Positions 1 to 9,633 of a DNA stretch of 64,000 bases are shown one piece after another. Positions within the stretch are counted from its first letter, which is position 1, and each line of letters starts with the position of its first letter. Source of the DNA: Yarrowia lipolytica (lineage: Eukaryota; Ascomycota; Dipodascomycetes; Dipodascales). The notes beneath the pieces are model-generated. The model was not told where the DNA came from, made no database searches, and saw only the letters and a list, made by a program, of their open reading frames with translations. Position numbers and translations under genes: made by a program. Where the stretch lies: NCBI RefSeq assembly GCF_001761485.1, contig NC_090771.1, positions 806,001 to 870,000 of the forward strand, in the 5' to 3' direction.

Positions 1-1
1 C

Positions 2-2257
2 CACATCCGGCACTACTTCCTGACTGAGCACGAGGTGCCTGTTGGCCACACGCGGGTCAAACGTAAGAAGGCGCTCAAGAGCATGAAGTACCCCGTCAAC
101 ATTTTGTTTGGTCTTCTCAAGAACCCTGTGGTAACCGAGCGAAGCCATGCCATGGAGGTGCTGTCAATCATGCTACAGGAGGCCACGCGACCTCTGCAGG
201 CCAAGCGACGAGCTAGCATGAACGTTGCAGCAGAGGCAGCTGCCCTTGCCCGTGAAGAGACCCGTGCTGAGGCTGCTTCTTCCTCAGGAGCTGTCTCTGA
301 CACTGCCATGGTGATCGATGAGCCTGAGACGGAGGGTGTTACCACGACTGTGCAGGCCAAGAAGTCGCTCAAGGACCTGTCGCCGTACATTCCATCCGGA
401 AACTTGTCTCTTGTGACTCAGATTTTGACTGCCAACGAGTGCTCCTCTTTGACATTTCAGCAGACTCTTTCTTGCATGCAGAACTTGCTGCACATTGATA
501 ATGCTGTCAAGGTGTTTTCCAGCCAGCTGTCGTCCCAGGCCATTCGTCTCGGCAAGACTCTGATCACGGATTTGGTGAATCTCAACTCTCTGATTCACAC
601 ACCCGGCAATACTATCCAGGGTTCTGCTCTGAGCAAGTTCTCGCTGGCGTCTTCTGACCAGGCCAAGCTCCTGAGAGTGCTCACTGCCATTGACATTTTA
701 TTTGACAAGCGCGGTGAGACCAAGGTGAACATTTACAACAGTCTCACCTTTGGCCCACTTTGGGGCGCTCTCTCAGACGTGCTGGGCTACGTGGCTGAGC
801 ATCCTGACTTGATCCATGTCGCCACTGCTCTTTTGCCGCTCATGGAGGCTCTCATGGTTGTTTGTAAGCACTCGCGAGTGACTGAGCGCTCTGCAGGTGG
901 AGCTGGTGGCAACCACCCTGGCAACTCGCCCACAGATCACAGCACCCACAAGTACTCTGCTCGAAGCTACGACTTCGCGAACGAGCCCATTGAGAACCTC
1001 TTCTTCTCTTTCACGGATGAGCACCGCAAGATTCTCAACCTCATGGTCCGAAACAACCCCAAGCTCATGTCTGGTTCGTTTTCCATTCTGGTTAAGAACC
1101 CCAAGGTGCTGGAGTTTGACAACAAGCGCAACTACTTCAACCGAAAAATCCACTCGAGCAACCAGAGCGACGGCGCTACGATCAACCTCAATGTGCGAAG
1201 AGACCAGGTCTTTTTGGACTCGTACAAGAGCATGTACTTCAAGTCTGCTGCTGAGATTCGGTCTGGCAAGCTCAACATTCACTTCTCCGGAGAAGAAGGT
1301 GTTGATGCTGGTGGAGTGACTCGAGAGTGGTACCAGGTGTTGGCCCGGCAAATGTTCAACCCTGACTATGCTCTGTTCACCCCCGTGGCTTCGGATACCA
1401 CGACTTTCCACCCCAACCGAACGTCGTGGGTCAACCCCGAGCATTTGTCTTTCTTCAAGTTTATTGGTCGAATCATTGGCAAGGCCATCTTCGACCAGAG
1501 ACTGCTTGACTGCCATTTCTCTCGAGCCGTGTACAAGAAGATTCTCGGCCGAGGCGTGTCTCTCAAGGACATGGAGACACTCGACATTGAGTACCACAAG
1601 TCGCTGGTGTGGATGCTGGAGAACGACATCACCGACATCATCACCGAGACCATGTCTATCGAGACAGAGGACTATGGTGAGAAGAAGACCATTGATTTGA
1701 TGCCCGATGGTCGAAACATTGCCGTGGACGAGTCTAACAAGGCTGAGTTTGTTCAGCGGGTGGTTGAGTACAGACTCATCACCTCAGTGGAGGAGCAGCT
1801 GGAGCACTTCCTACAGGGATTCCACGACATTATTCCAAAGGAACTGGTTTCGATTTTCAACGAGCAGGAGCTGGAGTTGTTGATTTGTGGTCTGCCCGAG
1901 ATTGATGTCGACGACTGGCGAAACAACACCGTGTACACTAACTATTCGGCGTCGTCGCCTCAGATCCAGTGGTTCTGGCGATCCATTCGATCGTTTGACG
2001 ACGAAGAGCGGGCCAAGCTGCTGCAGTTCGTGACCGGAACCAGTAAGGTGCCTTTGGATGGATTCAAGGAGCTGGAGGGAATGAATGGCCCTACAAAATT
2101 CAACATTCATCGAGCCTACGGCAACAACGAGCGGTTGCCTTCTTCGCACACGTGTTTCAACCAGCTGGATCTACCAGAGTACGACAGCTACGAGACTCTG
2201 CGGGGCTCCTTGTTGTTGGCCATCACGGAGGGACGGGAAGGATTTGGTTTTGCCTAG
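2..2257 (+). CDS. TOM1: HECT E3 ubiquitin ligase, TOM1/HUWE1 type (3' part only)
   Basis: The reading frame is already open at the window edge, and the first in-frame start-like codon (position 35) is GTG, so the true start lies upstream. About 750 C-terminal residues are present. The last 350 form a HECT domain: an N-lobe with NRNYFNRKIH- and FSGEEGVDAGGVTREW-type motifs, then the C-lobe ending with the catalytic cysteine in LPSSHTCFNQLDLPEY (Cys codon 2153-2155) and a short acidic/aromatic tail. HECT enzymes accept ubiquitin on that cysteine and pass it to substrates. The sequence before the HECT domain, low in motifs with an Ala/Glu-rich stretch, matches the region preceding HECT in TOM1/Ptr1 proteins, which act in the nucleus in mRNA export and histone/ribosomal protein turnover. 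Family assignment is firm. TOM1 rather than another large HECT protein is inferred from the HECT sequence and the long preceding region. Confidence 0.93.
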   Translation, partial: HIRHYFLTEHEVPVGHTRVKRKKALKSMKYPVNILFGLLKNPVVTERSHAMEVLSIMLQEATRPLQAKRRASMNVAAEAAALAREETRAEAASSSGAVSDTAMVIDEPETEGVTTTVQAKKSLKDLSPYIPSGNLSLVTQILTANECSSLTFQQTLSCMQNLLHIDNAVKVFSSQLSSQAIRLGKTLITDLVNLNSLIHTPGNTIQGSALSKFSLASSDQAKLLRVLTAIDILFDKRGETKVNIYNSLTFGPLWGALSDVLGYVAEHPDLIHVATALLPLMEALMVVCKHSRVTERSAGGAGGNHPGNSPTDHSTHKYSARSYDFANEPIENLFFSFTDEHRKILNLMVRNNPKLMSGSFSILVKNPKVLEFDNKRNYFNRKIHSSNQSDGATINLNVRRDQVFLDSYKSMYFKSAAEIRSGKLNIHFSGEEGVDAGGVTREWYQVLARQMFNPDYALFTPVASDTTTFHPNRTSWVNPEHLSFFKFIGRIIGKAIFDQRLLDCHFSRAVYKKILGRGVSLKDMETLDIEYHKSLVWMLENDITDIITETMSIETEDYGEKKTIDLMPDGRNIAVDESNKAEFVQRVVEYRLITSVEEQLEHFLQGFHDIIPKELVSIFNEQELELLICGLPEIDVDDWRNNTVYTNYSASSPQIQWFWRSIRSFDDEERAKLLQFVTGTSKVPLDGFKELEGMNGPTKFNIHRAYGNNERLPSSHTCFNQLDLPEYDSYETLRGSLLLAITEGREGFGFA

Positions 2258-2561
2258 AGACATGGTCTTTAATGTTAATTGATATTATGTATAATAATTG
2301 TGTGTACAACCATGTGCTATTTTGCATTTTGTGCAGCACGTGCATGGAGTAGCTGATATGATAATACCATGTACGTACTTGCATGGATGGTGCGATATTA
2401 CAACCGATACACTAGTATTTGAATTGTACTTGATTTGAAGGCGCTACAAGTACTGCCTCTTGTTTCACATGGATTGGTTTATAAATTACAATTAATTCCT
2501 TACAAGCTAAAATACACGGGTGTGTTGGCCATCTAGGCACGGTTACACCATTAATAAATCC
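2258..2561. other. Convergent 3' spacer
   Basis: This AT-rich stretch lies between the stops of the HECT gene and the facing acidic-protein gene. It would hold both 3' UTRs and poly(A) signals (TATGTA/TTTATAA-type words). No coding sequence is visible. Confidence 0.6.
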
Positions 2562-3419
2562 TTAACCGCTGGTTCCTCGGCTCACAGCATCAATCACTCC
2601 TCCGTCCTTGAGACCCAAGCTGGCCAAAGTGGCGGTCTCCAGGTCCTCAATCACTTCGCCCTTGACCGAGTAGACATCGCTTCTACGCGTGTTCCAGCTT
2701 TCGGGCAGGTTGAAAATGAGCTGGCTGATAAGAATGTCTCGGGGCACCGAGCCGAAAACGAAGGTTTCCTGGGTTCCATCGGGGTTGGACTTGAGCATGG
2801 TTATTCTCACGCAATTCTTCCTCTGGTGTGGGATGACGGGGACGGATCCGAGGCCCTTGTTCTTGAGCGCGGATTTGGGAGTGCTCTTGGACGACGATAG
2901 TTTGGGCGACTTGTAATCGGCGCTGAAGTAGTTGGAAGGCACGGCCTTGAGTTTGAGAGGTGTGGCTGACTTACTGTCAGACTTGCTGTCAGTCTTCTTG
3001 GGCGTCTTCTTGGGCGAGCTCTTAACTGAGGAGCTCAGGTCCATGGACTGAACCTTCTCCAGAGCCTTTGACTTCTTTGCCAATCCCTTGTAATCTTTGA
3101 GCTCTTTCTTGGGCTTCTCCACCTTGGTCGGGGTTGCCTTGACTTTCTTTTTGGCCATGGGCTTGACTTCCTTGACTTCGCTTTCTCTTTCGCTGTTGCT
3201 ATCGTCATCATCATCATCGTCATCATCGTCATCGCCATCGTCATCGCCGTCTTCGTCGTCGTCGTCGTCGTCGTCATCGTTGGTCTGCTTTGTAACTCCG
3301 CTCTCGTCGGTGTTTTGGGTATGACTGTCACTTTCACTGTCCGACGAGAACTTTGAAAGCTCGTGTGACAATTGCTCCGTCTTGACCTTCCTGGCCATGC
3401 CGATGATGCTTCGTACCAT
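2562..3419 (-). CDS. Acidic nuclear-type protein, possible C-terminal ubiquitin-like fold
   Basis: This is a 285-residue protein I do not recognise by name. The N-terminus is Ser/Asp rich and followed by nearly pure Asp/Glu runs (about residues 48-73, encoded by GAC/GAT repeats). A Lys/Pro/Ser-rich basic middle (about 85-200) has KKTPKK-type clusters that look like nuclear localisation signals. The last 85 residues are the only ordered-looking part: alternating hydrophobic strands (VRITML, TFVFGSV), a helix-like ISQLIFNL and an ending of the form LGLKDGGVIDAV. That ending resembles the last strand of SUMO-like (Rad60-SLD) domains, but this is only a visual likeness. The overall acidic-plus-basic make-up is typical of chromatin or nucleolar factors. 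One ACGCGT box lies 40 bases upstream of the ATG. Confidence 0.8.
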   Translation of the reverse strand: MVRSIIGMARKVKTEQLSHELSKFSSDSESDSHTQNTDESGVTKQTNDDDDDDDDEDGDDDGDDDDDDDDDDDSNSERESEVKEVKPMAKKKVKATPTKVEKPKKELKDYKGLAKKSKALEKVQSMDLSSSVKSSPKKTPKKTDSKSDSKSATPLKLKAVPSNYFSADYKSPKLSSSKSTPKSALKNKGLGSVPVIPHQRKNCVRITMLKSNPDGTQETFVFGSVPRDILISQLIFNLPESWNTRRSDVYSVKGEVIEDLETATLASLGLKDGGVIDAVSRGTSG

Positions 3420-5030
3420 CTTTGTCTGCGTGCGTTGTGGTTAGGAGCGTGTTCTATCACGCGTCGTGGGGGGAGGAGGAAAGTCAACTAAGTGCCGTTT
3501 TCTACAGGCGGGAAAACACGTCAAAACAGACAAGCCAGTGTTTAACAGAACGCAGAAAGTCAAAAAAAAACAAACAACCGCGCAATCCACACAATCAATC
3601 ACACGACGCGATAACCGGGAAATTTTGTATTTTCCACGCGGATATCCTGCTTACTCAGCACTATTTGGCGGTTCTTGTGTTTCAACAAAATGACGACATA
3701 TAAAACCCGCCCTCCAGTAAAGAGCGCGCGTTCGGGCTACTTTCCACAACTAGTCTACAGTACATACTGTGTTTGTGGATTATTGTTTTTGGTGTGTTGA
3801 TAGGACTCACGTAATGGTGGAAGCTTATTCCCACCCCTGGCCTCAGACGGTGCCCATTTCCACATATGGTAGGAAGCATAAGTACGGCCGTGGGGCATCT
3901 GGGGATGGAATGGGAAGGCATAGCAGAAAAGATTTTTCCCTCAACAGCTGTCAGACGACCACCGGGACGACCACCGGGACGACCACCGGGATGACCACCG
4001 AGCACATCTATCCTTCAAGTAGCTTCATAGAGCTAAGGCACCGAATCTGTCTGAAATTTCCGTCTGGTTGAATGTGTGCGGTGTTTGCGAGTCGCGAGTA
4101 GGACAGGATCCAGTGGCCAAGTAATTTTTTTGCTCCAGTAAGTACAAGTATTCGTATTGTACTGTAATGTAGTCGATAAGAAAGAGATTATTCTCGTCTG
4201 TGTTTATAAGTACTGGTTGGAGTGTGTTTCGGAGAGCAACCGTGATGTGGTTCCAGGTCTGACATCCGTGTCGCACTGTCAGATGTTGCTGTTGAGGGGT
4301 TCCCACACCTCCATATACCACGGTCGCGATGTACGCCAAGTATATGTAAGTAACAATGTTGAGGACACTGATAAGTCCAAGAGGCTAGACAAAAAACCAA
4401 AAGGATCTTTTTGCCTGGTTTAATGGGCCAGATTGATGGTTGTGTCCCCTCCCTGCTGCTCCAAGTCGATTGCGGTGAACGCGAACTTCTTCTGGTGGGT
4501 CCCAGTTCGACAGAATTGTGGTGGGAGTCACGAAAAGACCAGCGCGGGTTGAGAAGCTCCTCTAAACTGAACTGGTTTTGTTGACAAGGAAAGGCATATG
4601 AGAGAGGAGACGTTCAATAGCTTCAAGTAGAGCTGGTAAAACCTACGCCCAAACACGAAGACATCTGTTAAACACATACTCGATATTGAGAATATGAGCA
4701 AAACGTGTATACGATACTTGACTTGTACCAAGTAGTCCAAATATGACAATACTCATTTTTTTTTTTTTTGGTCTTTATCCCATTTTTCAGGGTGTTATCG
4801 CTTCTGCCAGTTTGGTGTCATGATGAATACTGACTGATTCTAAGCTCAGTGTTAAGTAAGACTTGGATAGCGAGACAAAATTCAAGGTGTAAACAACAAC
4901 TCAAGACATTATGAAGAGTCAATGCACACAGAGAATGAGTTTCTTTTTTTTATTTTCTATTTTATTCAAGACCCTATCAGTCATCAGAATAACGATTGTG
5001 GACATCAGATTTTTTCTCGTGATAAATCTT
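3420..5030. other. Intergenic stretch with a 12-bp tandem repeat
   Basis: No convincing gene is seen here. A plus-strand TATATAAA-like box is near 3698 and an isolated GTGAGT on the minus strand is near 3806, but neither leads to a coherent reading frame. A 12-base tandem repeat sits at 3954-4001, and a T-run is near 4758. The start of the stretch holds the promoter of the acidic-protein gene on the minus strand. Confidence 0.5.
3954..4001. repeat. Minisatellite, 4 x 12 bp (GACGACCACCGG)
   Basis: Four head-to-tail 12-base units; the first three are identical and the last has two changes. Because the unit is a multiple of three, open frames run through it on both strands, including a Gly-Gly-Arg-Pro repeat on the minus strand. 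No gene context supports translation. Confidence 0.9.
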
Positions 5031-5102
5031 GCCTTCGTGGCCAAGTGGTAAGGCGCAGCACTAGTAATGCTGAGATCATCAGTTCAAATCTGGTCGAAGG
5101 CA
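5031..5102 (+). tRNA. tRNA-Thr (anticodon AGT), no intron
   Basis: A full cloverleaf folds by hand. The acceptor stem GCCTTCG pairs with CGAAGGC. The D-arm is GCC/GGC around AAGTGGTAA. The anticodon stem CAGCA/TGCTG encloses the loop CTAGTAA, giving anticodon AGT (threonine, ACT codons and ACC through inosine). The T-arm carries TTCAAAT and the discriminator is A. A T-rich run from about 5105 is a normal RNA polymerase III stop. Confidence 0.96.
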
Positions 5103-5324
5103 CTTCTTTTTTATTTTTCAACTGACTTATCATTTCTAATACTCGATTCCTGTTGTTTCCTTGTTGTCACTGGTACATTCAAATCATCTTTTAGATCGAT
5201 ATTGCGTAGTTCGCACTAAGGCCTTGCTTGACCTACAGTGCCTGCTCACAGCGACAGTGACCGTTAGCTCGAGTGCACACAGAGCCGTGGTCTAGCGTAT
5301 CCAAACCTTCATTTTCTATATAAG

Positions 5325-6347
5325 TTAACACAGAACATTGTCAATGATTCTAGTCTTTGCTCCGTCCTTGTTGGGGACTCTGACTGCAGCAGAAATGAGA
5401 CAGCCGTCGTCCTTGTTGACGGCCTCGTCTAGCGGGTAGTCTATGAGGGTCTTTTTGTCGCTGACGCTGACGTACTCCACGTCAATGGAGAACTCCGAGG
5501 CCGCAATGGTGTCGAGCACCTTCTTTCGAATGTCTCCGTAGGTGACGTTGGGGGTATCCCTGAACATGTGCTGAGCTGAAGTCAGAGCCTCGTAGAGCAC
5601 TTTGCTCTTGTCCTTGGATTCTTCCGTCAGGTACACGTTTCGTGAGCTCATAGCCAATCCATTGGCCTCTCTCGTGGTAGGCACAATGGTAATGGCTGTG
5701 GGAATGTGCAGATCAGCCACCAGACGAGACACCACCACACACTGCTGGGCGTCCTTCTGGCCGAAATATGCCCGGTCCGGCTGGATAATGTTGAGCAGCT
5801 TGGTGACCACGGTGGCGACACCTCGGAAGAAATGGGGTCGAATGGATCCTTCCAGCTGGTGGCTCAGGCCCTTGACCTCAATGAAGGCTCCCACCTGCTC
5901 CTTGACATCCAGAGGGATACCAGAAGGGTACATTTCGTTGACGGAGGGCGCGAAAACGGCGAATTCGTTTGTGTAATGCACCTCTTCGTCAGTCTGGATG
6001 GAGTTCCGCAGCTCCGTCAGCTTGGCCACGTCGGAATCAACAGTTCGAGGGTACTGGCCGAAATCCTCATGGGGTGCAAACTGCGAAGGGTTGACAAAGA
6101 TGGAGACAATGGTGTGGTCGTTTTCGGCAATTGATGCCTTGACCAGGTCCAAATGGCCCCGGTGAAGAGCTCCCATGGTGGGAACAAAGCCAATCGATTG
6201 GCCCAGAAGGGTCTTCTCACGTCTCCATGCTCGCACCTGGTCGATGGTGTTGAAGACTCGCACACACGTGTCGCTTTCCGTGAAGAGCGTTCTGTGGGCG
6301 GCCACGGGTTGCGCCGCTCTGGCTAGCCGAATCACCGGTCGCAACAT
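5325..6347 (-). CDS. PAN6: Pantoate--beta-alanine ligase (pantothenate synthetase)
   Basis: The protein has 340 residues. It joins pantoate and beta-alanine using ATP to make pantothenate (vitamin B5), the precursor of coenzyme A. The nucleotidyl-transferase core is clear: PTMGALHRGH at residues 56-65 is the HIGH-type ATP motif, followed by FVNPSQF, the DRAYFGQKDAQQ block and the KMSKS-equivalent GLAMSSRN. The family is usually 280-310 residues. The extra 25-30 N-terminal residues are rich in Arg/Ala and poor in acidic residues, which suggests a mitochondrial targeting peptide, although the yeast enzyme is generally treated as cytosolic. It is transcribed away from the neighbouring acidic-protein gene. 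Confidence 0.96.
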   Translation of the reverse strand: MLRPVIRLARAAQPVAAHRTLFTESDTCVRVFNTIDQVRAWRREKTLLGQSIGFVPTMGALHRGHLDLVKASIAENDHTIVSIFVNPSQFAPHEDFGQYPRTVDSDVAKLTELRNSIQTDEEVHYTNEFAVFAPSVNEMYPSGIPLDVKEQVGAFIEVKGLSHQLEGSIRPHFFRGVATVVTKLLNIIQPDRAYFGQKDAQQCVVVSRLVADLHIPTAITIVPTTREANGLAMSSRNVYLTEESKDKSKVLYEALTSAQHMFRDTPNVTYGDIRKKVLDTIAASEFSIDVEYVSVSDKKTLIDYPLDEAVNKDDGCLISAAVRVPNKDGAKTRIIDNVLC

Positions 6348-6986
6348 GTTTTCTGCTTGTGTGTGTGGTTTTTCAAATTTATTTGAGGGATCGGCTCAAT
6401 CGGGTCGATCTGACTTTTTCCTCCATCCGAGGAACCTTAAGTCTACTCGTAGTTTAACATGGGGTTTAACTGCGGACCAAAGAAGGGAAAATAATTTGTA
6501 ATAAAGGAAATAAAATAAACAAAATACAAAAAATATTGTCAATATACTGCTGACACTACTAGAAAAATATCCAAGCATTTTTTCCCCGCTATAAACGACC
6601 AATACCCCTTCAATCGCCCTCCTAAACTTGCTCTAAACACCACCTCCAATAGCCGTTCGGACGGCTGTGTGTGTATTACTAATGTCATATATATATATAT
6701 ACTGTATATACATATACACCCACATCACCACCACCACCAGGTAAAGCTTTTGTGTGCAATAAATAAAATCCATGACATATATAAACCTCAGACATTCCCC
6801 TTGTTCGGTCGTTATCAGGTCTCGTTGTGCGCATGATTACGCAAACAGGACACAGACAACCTCGCTGATCACCATACGCATGTACCTGTCCTGGTACAGG
6901 GTCAGCACGAAATAGGACGTTTCCCACGTCCGCAATGCAGCAAGAGCCATTATAATCAGACCCACCATGCATTGGCCAGCTCGTGG
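6348..6986. other. Spacer upstream of PAN6
   Basis: The stretch holds the PAN6 promoter on the minus strand and the 3' end of the next minus-strand gene. It is AT-rich, with a TATATATA run near 6690-6700. No coding sequence is visible. Confidence 0.5.
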
Positions 6987-7463
6987 CTATAGAGATAGAG
7001 CAGCTTCGCATGGTCCTCTTTGGTGGTGCAATCCATGCACTTTTAGGGACATTCCCGGGTCTGCGTGTGACAAGAGTCCTTGTCCGACTAATGCGACATG
7101 GTCCTCCACGTACTCAATCTCTATGAGTTCTCCTTCTTCATTCTCTTGGTCGTCTTGATCGTCTTCTTCGTCACTACTGCTGCTGCTGCTGCTGTCGTCG
7201 TCACTACTATCGTAATTGGCCGTCTGCCAGCCGCTCTCCTGGAACGTTTCTGGGATCACTGTTTGTGCAAAATGGATCCGGGACTTTGGTTTTCGGCTCT
7301 GCAGCTCGTCTGCCAGCAGGTCGACGAGATTTGCGTGTGCCAGCAGCTTTCGGAGATCCGGAGCGTCGACATTGGACTCCCGGATGAGCTTGAACCGGGC
7401 CTGCTGTGATAGGAAGTAGATTTCCACGGTTTCTGCCTGCGCCACGGGTCGAAGGAGGTTCAT
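6987..7463 (-). CDS. Small acidic protein of unknown function
   Basis: The protein has 158 residues counted from the ATG at 7463-7461 (MNLLRPV...); the frame stays open a few codons further but without another ATG. The first 55 residues look folded and mostly helical: a Leu/Ala-rich block including APDLRKLLAHANLVDLLADEL. The centre (about residues 80-110) is a Ser/Asp/Glu run encoded by CTG/GTC-type trinucleotides on the plus strand. I recognise a conserved fungal pattern in the helical block but cannot name the family. The Ser/Asp/Glu tract would be a plausible casein-kinase target. Confidence 0.72.
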   Translation of the reverse strand: MNLLRPVAQAETVEIYFLSQQARFKLIRESNVDAPDLRKLLAHANLVDLLADELQSRKPKSRIHFAQTVIPETFQESGWQTANYDSSDDDSSSSSSSDEEDDQDDQENEEGELIEIEYVEDHVALVGQGLLSHADPGMSLKVHGLHHQRGPCEAALSL

Positions 7464-8379
7464 AGTGGCATGCAATTGTTAGTCGCTCGCCCGGGCGAAA
7501 TGAAGATTACTTATATACGCTTCTTAGCCAAACCCCCTTTCATCTCCAAGCTTTGGACTCTACCGTCAGCTGCACAGGTCCGAGATGGGTCTGCATCGGA
7601 GCTGCTACATAAAACTCCGACCGAGGTACAAGTAGCGCTGAAAACCGGTGTAGAAAAAATCCCAGAGCTCCACAAGAAGAGTTAATACATGGTCGACGAC
7701 ATCCGAACCAATATGGACCACGACTGATGCCTCGGAACTCCTTGGCTACCAGATATGCCCTGCTACGCCCCCGTCACAAGACAGTCTCAGCTACAGTTTT
7801 AAGCCTAAAAGATGCTCTATAGGGGTACACCGTACAGTTGGCCGATCGGAGTTGCAAGACCGCCAAAGGTCCGTTGGGACGCACGGCTGAGAGGAGGAAA
7901 AACCATCACAAGCCTCAAATGTCGCTAAAGGGCTGCCCGTCCGGATTTCTTGGGGAATTTGCGTCTTCGGACTTGTTGGAAGTCAATTTTGAAATTCGCG
8001 GAATTGGAGGAAAATCTGTAAACAAAGTAAAAAGATGAAAAAGGAAAGATGAAATCGATTACAGAAACATACCAGTATTCTATGGAAGAGAAATGGTGAT
8101 GCCTTTTCGCCTTCCAGCCTTACTAATACTTGCATGTCCTTGCTCAAAATTTGCTGCACTTGGAAACAATGGTGCACTGTTGAGATACGGCCCCGAAAGC
8201 ACTATCCAACACTGAAAGATGGCAAAAAGAACAAAAGAACAAAAGAACAATCAGAAACGCTCTATCTGCAGAAATAAGAGGCAGAAAATACGTTTGGGCC
8301 ATAAAACTCCCGTTTTCCCCAGGAATATTTCGCCTTTTTACACCTTCTATAGCTTCTACCACCCTCGAACCCAACATCC
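7464..8379. other. Spacer, no gene seen
   Basis: Short open frames occur on both strands but none has a believable composition, splice signals or family motif. The left end is the promoter of the small acidic-protein gene. Confidence 0.45.
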
Positions 8380-8461
8380 GCCTGGCTAGCTCAATCGGTA
8401 GAGCGTGAGACTCTTATTCAAAGCAATCTCAAGGCTGTGGGTTCAAGCCCCACGTCGGGCT
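8380..8461 (+). tRNA. tRNA-Lys (anticodon CTT) with a 9-nt intron
   Basis: The acceptor stem GCCTGGC pairs with GTCGGGC (two G-T pairs). The D-arm is GCTCAATCGGTAGAGC. The anticodon stem TGAGA/TCTCA holds CTCTTA, then an intron of 9 bases (about 8417-8425), giving anticodon CTT. The T-arm is GTGGG TTCAAGC CCCAC. The discriminator T agrees with yeast lysine tRNAs. A run of seven T follows at 8464. Confidence 0.95.
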
Positions 8462-9633
8462 ACGTTTTTTTGCCAGATCTTCTGCTTCAGTTCCTACCAG
8501 TATTTTGTAAGCTTACTAAGCACAATGGCAATGTTCTGTTGGTCAATCAGTGTTATCTGAACCTAAAGTACAAGTATGTATGTACAGTACTTGCCGGCTT
8601 ATTCGTCTTTTTGTTTTCTCTTTTTTTTGAGGATTGTATTATACAAGAAAGTATGAGCACGGTTACAGGAAGAGTAATGTACAGTTTGTTGAATGTTTTT
8701 GGGGAGTTCTGATGGAGTTTCAACCTCATATATTGCAATTCTAACCCACTGCTCACTCCTTCTCCCGTCATTGAATTCCAATTTCAATACATCCAACATA
8801 CTTGTATGTACTGTATGTACTGTACTTTTTTTTTTTTCCATAATCTCAAACGCATTATTTAATCACATGTGGAACGCAAAACAGGAAAATCGAAATAAAA
8901 CACTGTCGTCTCCGCTCCCTCCTTGTTCACTCTCGTGACCCCGCTCTCGCGAGTCCCTATTCACGTGACCACATCCATCGTTGCTTGCTTTTTATCCCCC
9001 GCCCCCTCTTACCCCCTCTTCTCGTTTAAAATATTTTGCTGTTACCCTCGACAAAATAAAGAGAGGACATTGCATTGCTATTCGCGGAAGAAGAAGACGT
9101 GGATCTGGTATATTAGTGGAGATATGGAGATTTGGAGAAAAGATCCAGAATAGCCAAGGGACCAAGATCAGAATCATGTGACGATTTGTGCTACCCAGCC
9201 CAATTATTCAGCTTCGAACGTTGCTACTTGTAGTATCTCTACGTCACCAGATCAGAGTTTAGTGTCTCCAACGGGTGTGACGGCGCTAGTGTATGTACAT
9301 ACTGTAGTCAGAAAGACGACAGAGATGAGGATTTTGAAGAGGATCGTCGAAAAAAAGGGACTTTTAACAGCGACGTTTCAGTATATTCTGATCATGTGAC
9401 CAAATATTAATAACTTCCTAGTCTTCTAGCCTTCTAGCCTTCTAGCTCACCGACCTCGGAACGCGGCTTATCTCTCTCTCCACGTGTTTTGGCAAACTTT
9501 CTTTGCCCCGTGTTCTGCAGCGTGCTGCAACCTTGGGTGTATTACCGAAGCACATGTTTGTGGAGAAGCTGACATCTCCAAAGTGGCCGAGCAGTTCATA
9601 ATCTGGCCCATTTCAACACAAAAGCCCACAGCA
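8462..9633. other. Spacer and promoter of the DDHD lipase gene
   Basis: The stretch is AT-rich with several GTAC-type words near 8805-8825, a CACGTG near 8962 and three copies of CTTCTAGC at 9423-9446. The frame of the lipase gene stays open back to about 9484, but there is no ATG before 9634. No other gene is visible. Confidence 0.5.
9423..9446. repeat. Tandem repeat, 3 x CTTCTAGC
   Basis: Three perfect 8-base units about 190 bases upstream of the lipase start codon. They could be a promoter element or simple slippage. Confidence 0.85.

Noticed and set aside
897-1319. 140-codon plus-strand frame inside the HECT gene
   Set aside because: Shadow of the HECT frame; Ser/Thr/Arg-rich translation typical of an off-frame read.
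773-1597. 274-codon minus-strand frame across the HECT gene
   Set aside because: Antisense shadow; no motif and no start context.
3682-4005. Upstream spliced exon for the acidic protein (minus-strand GTGAGT near 3806)
   Set aside because: A CTAAC...CAG acceptor exists just before the ATG at 3419, but the join is out of frame with the gene. At most it is a 5' UTR intron.
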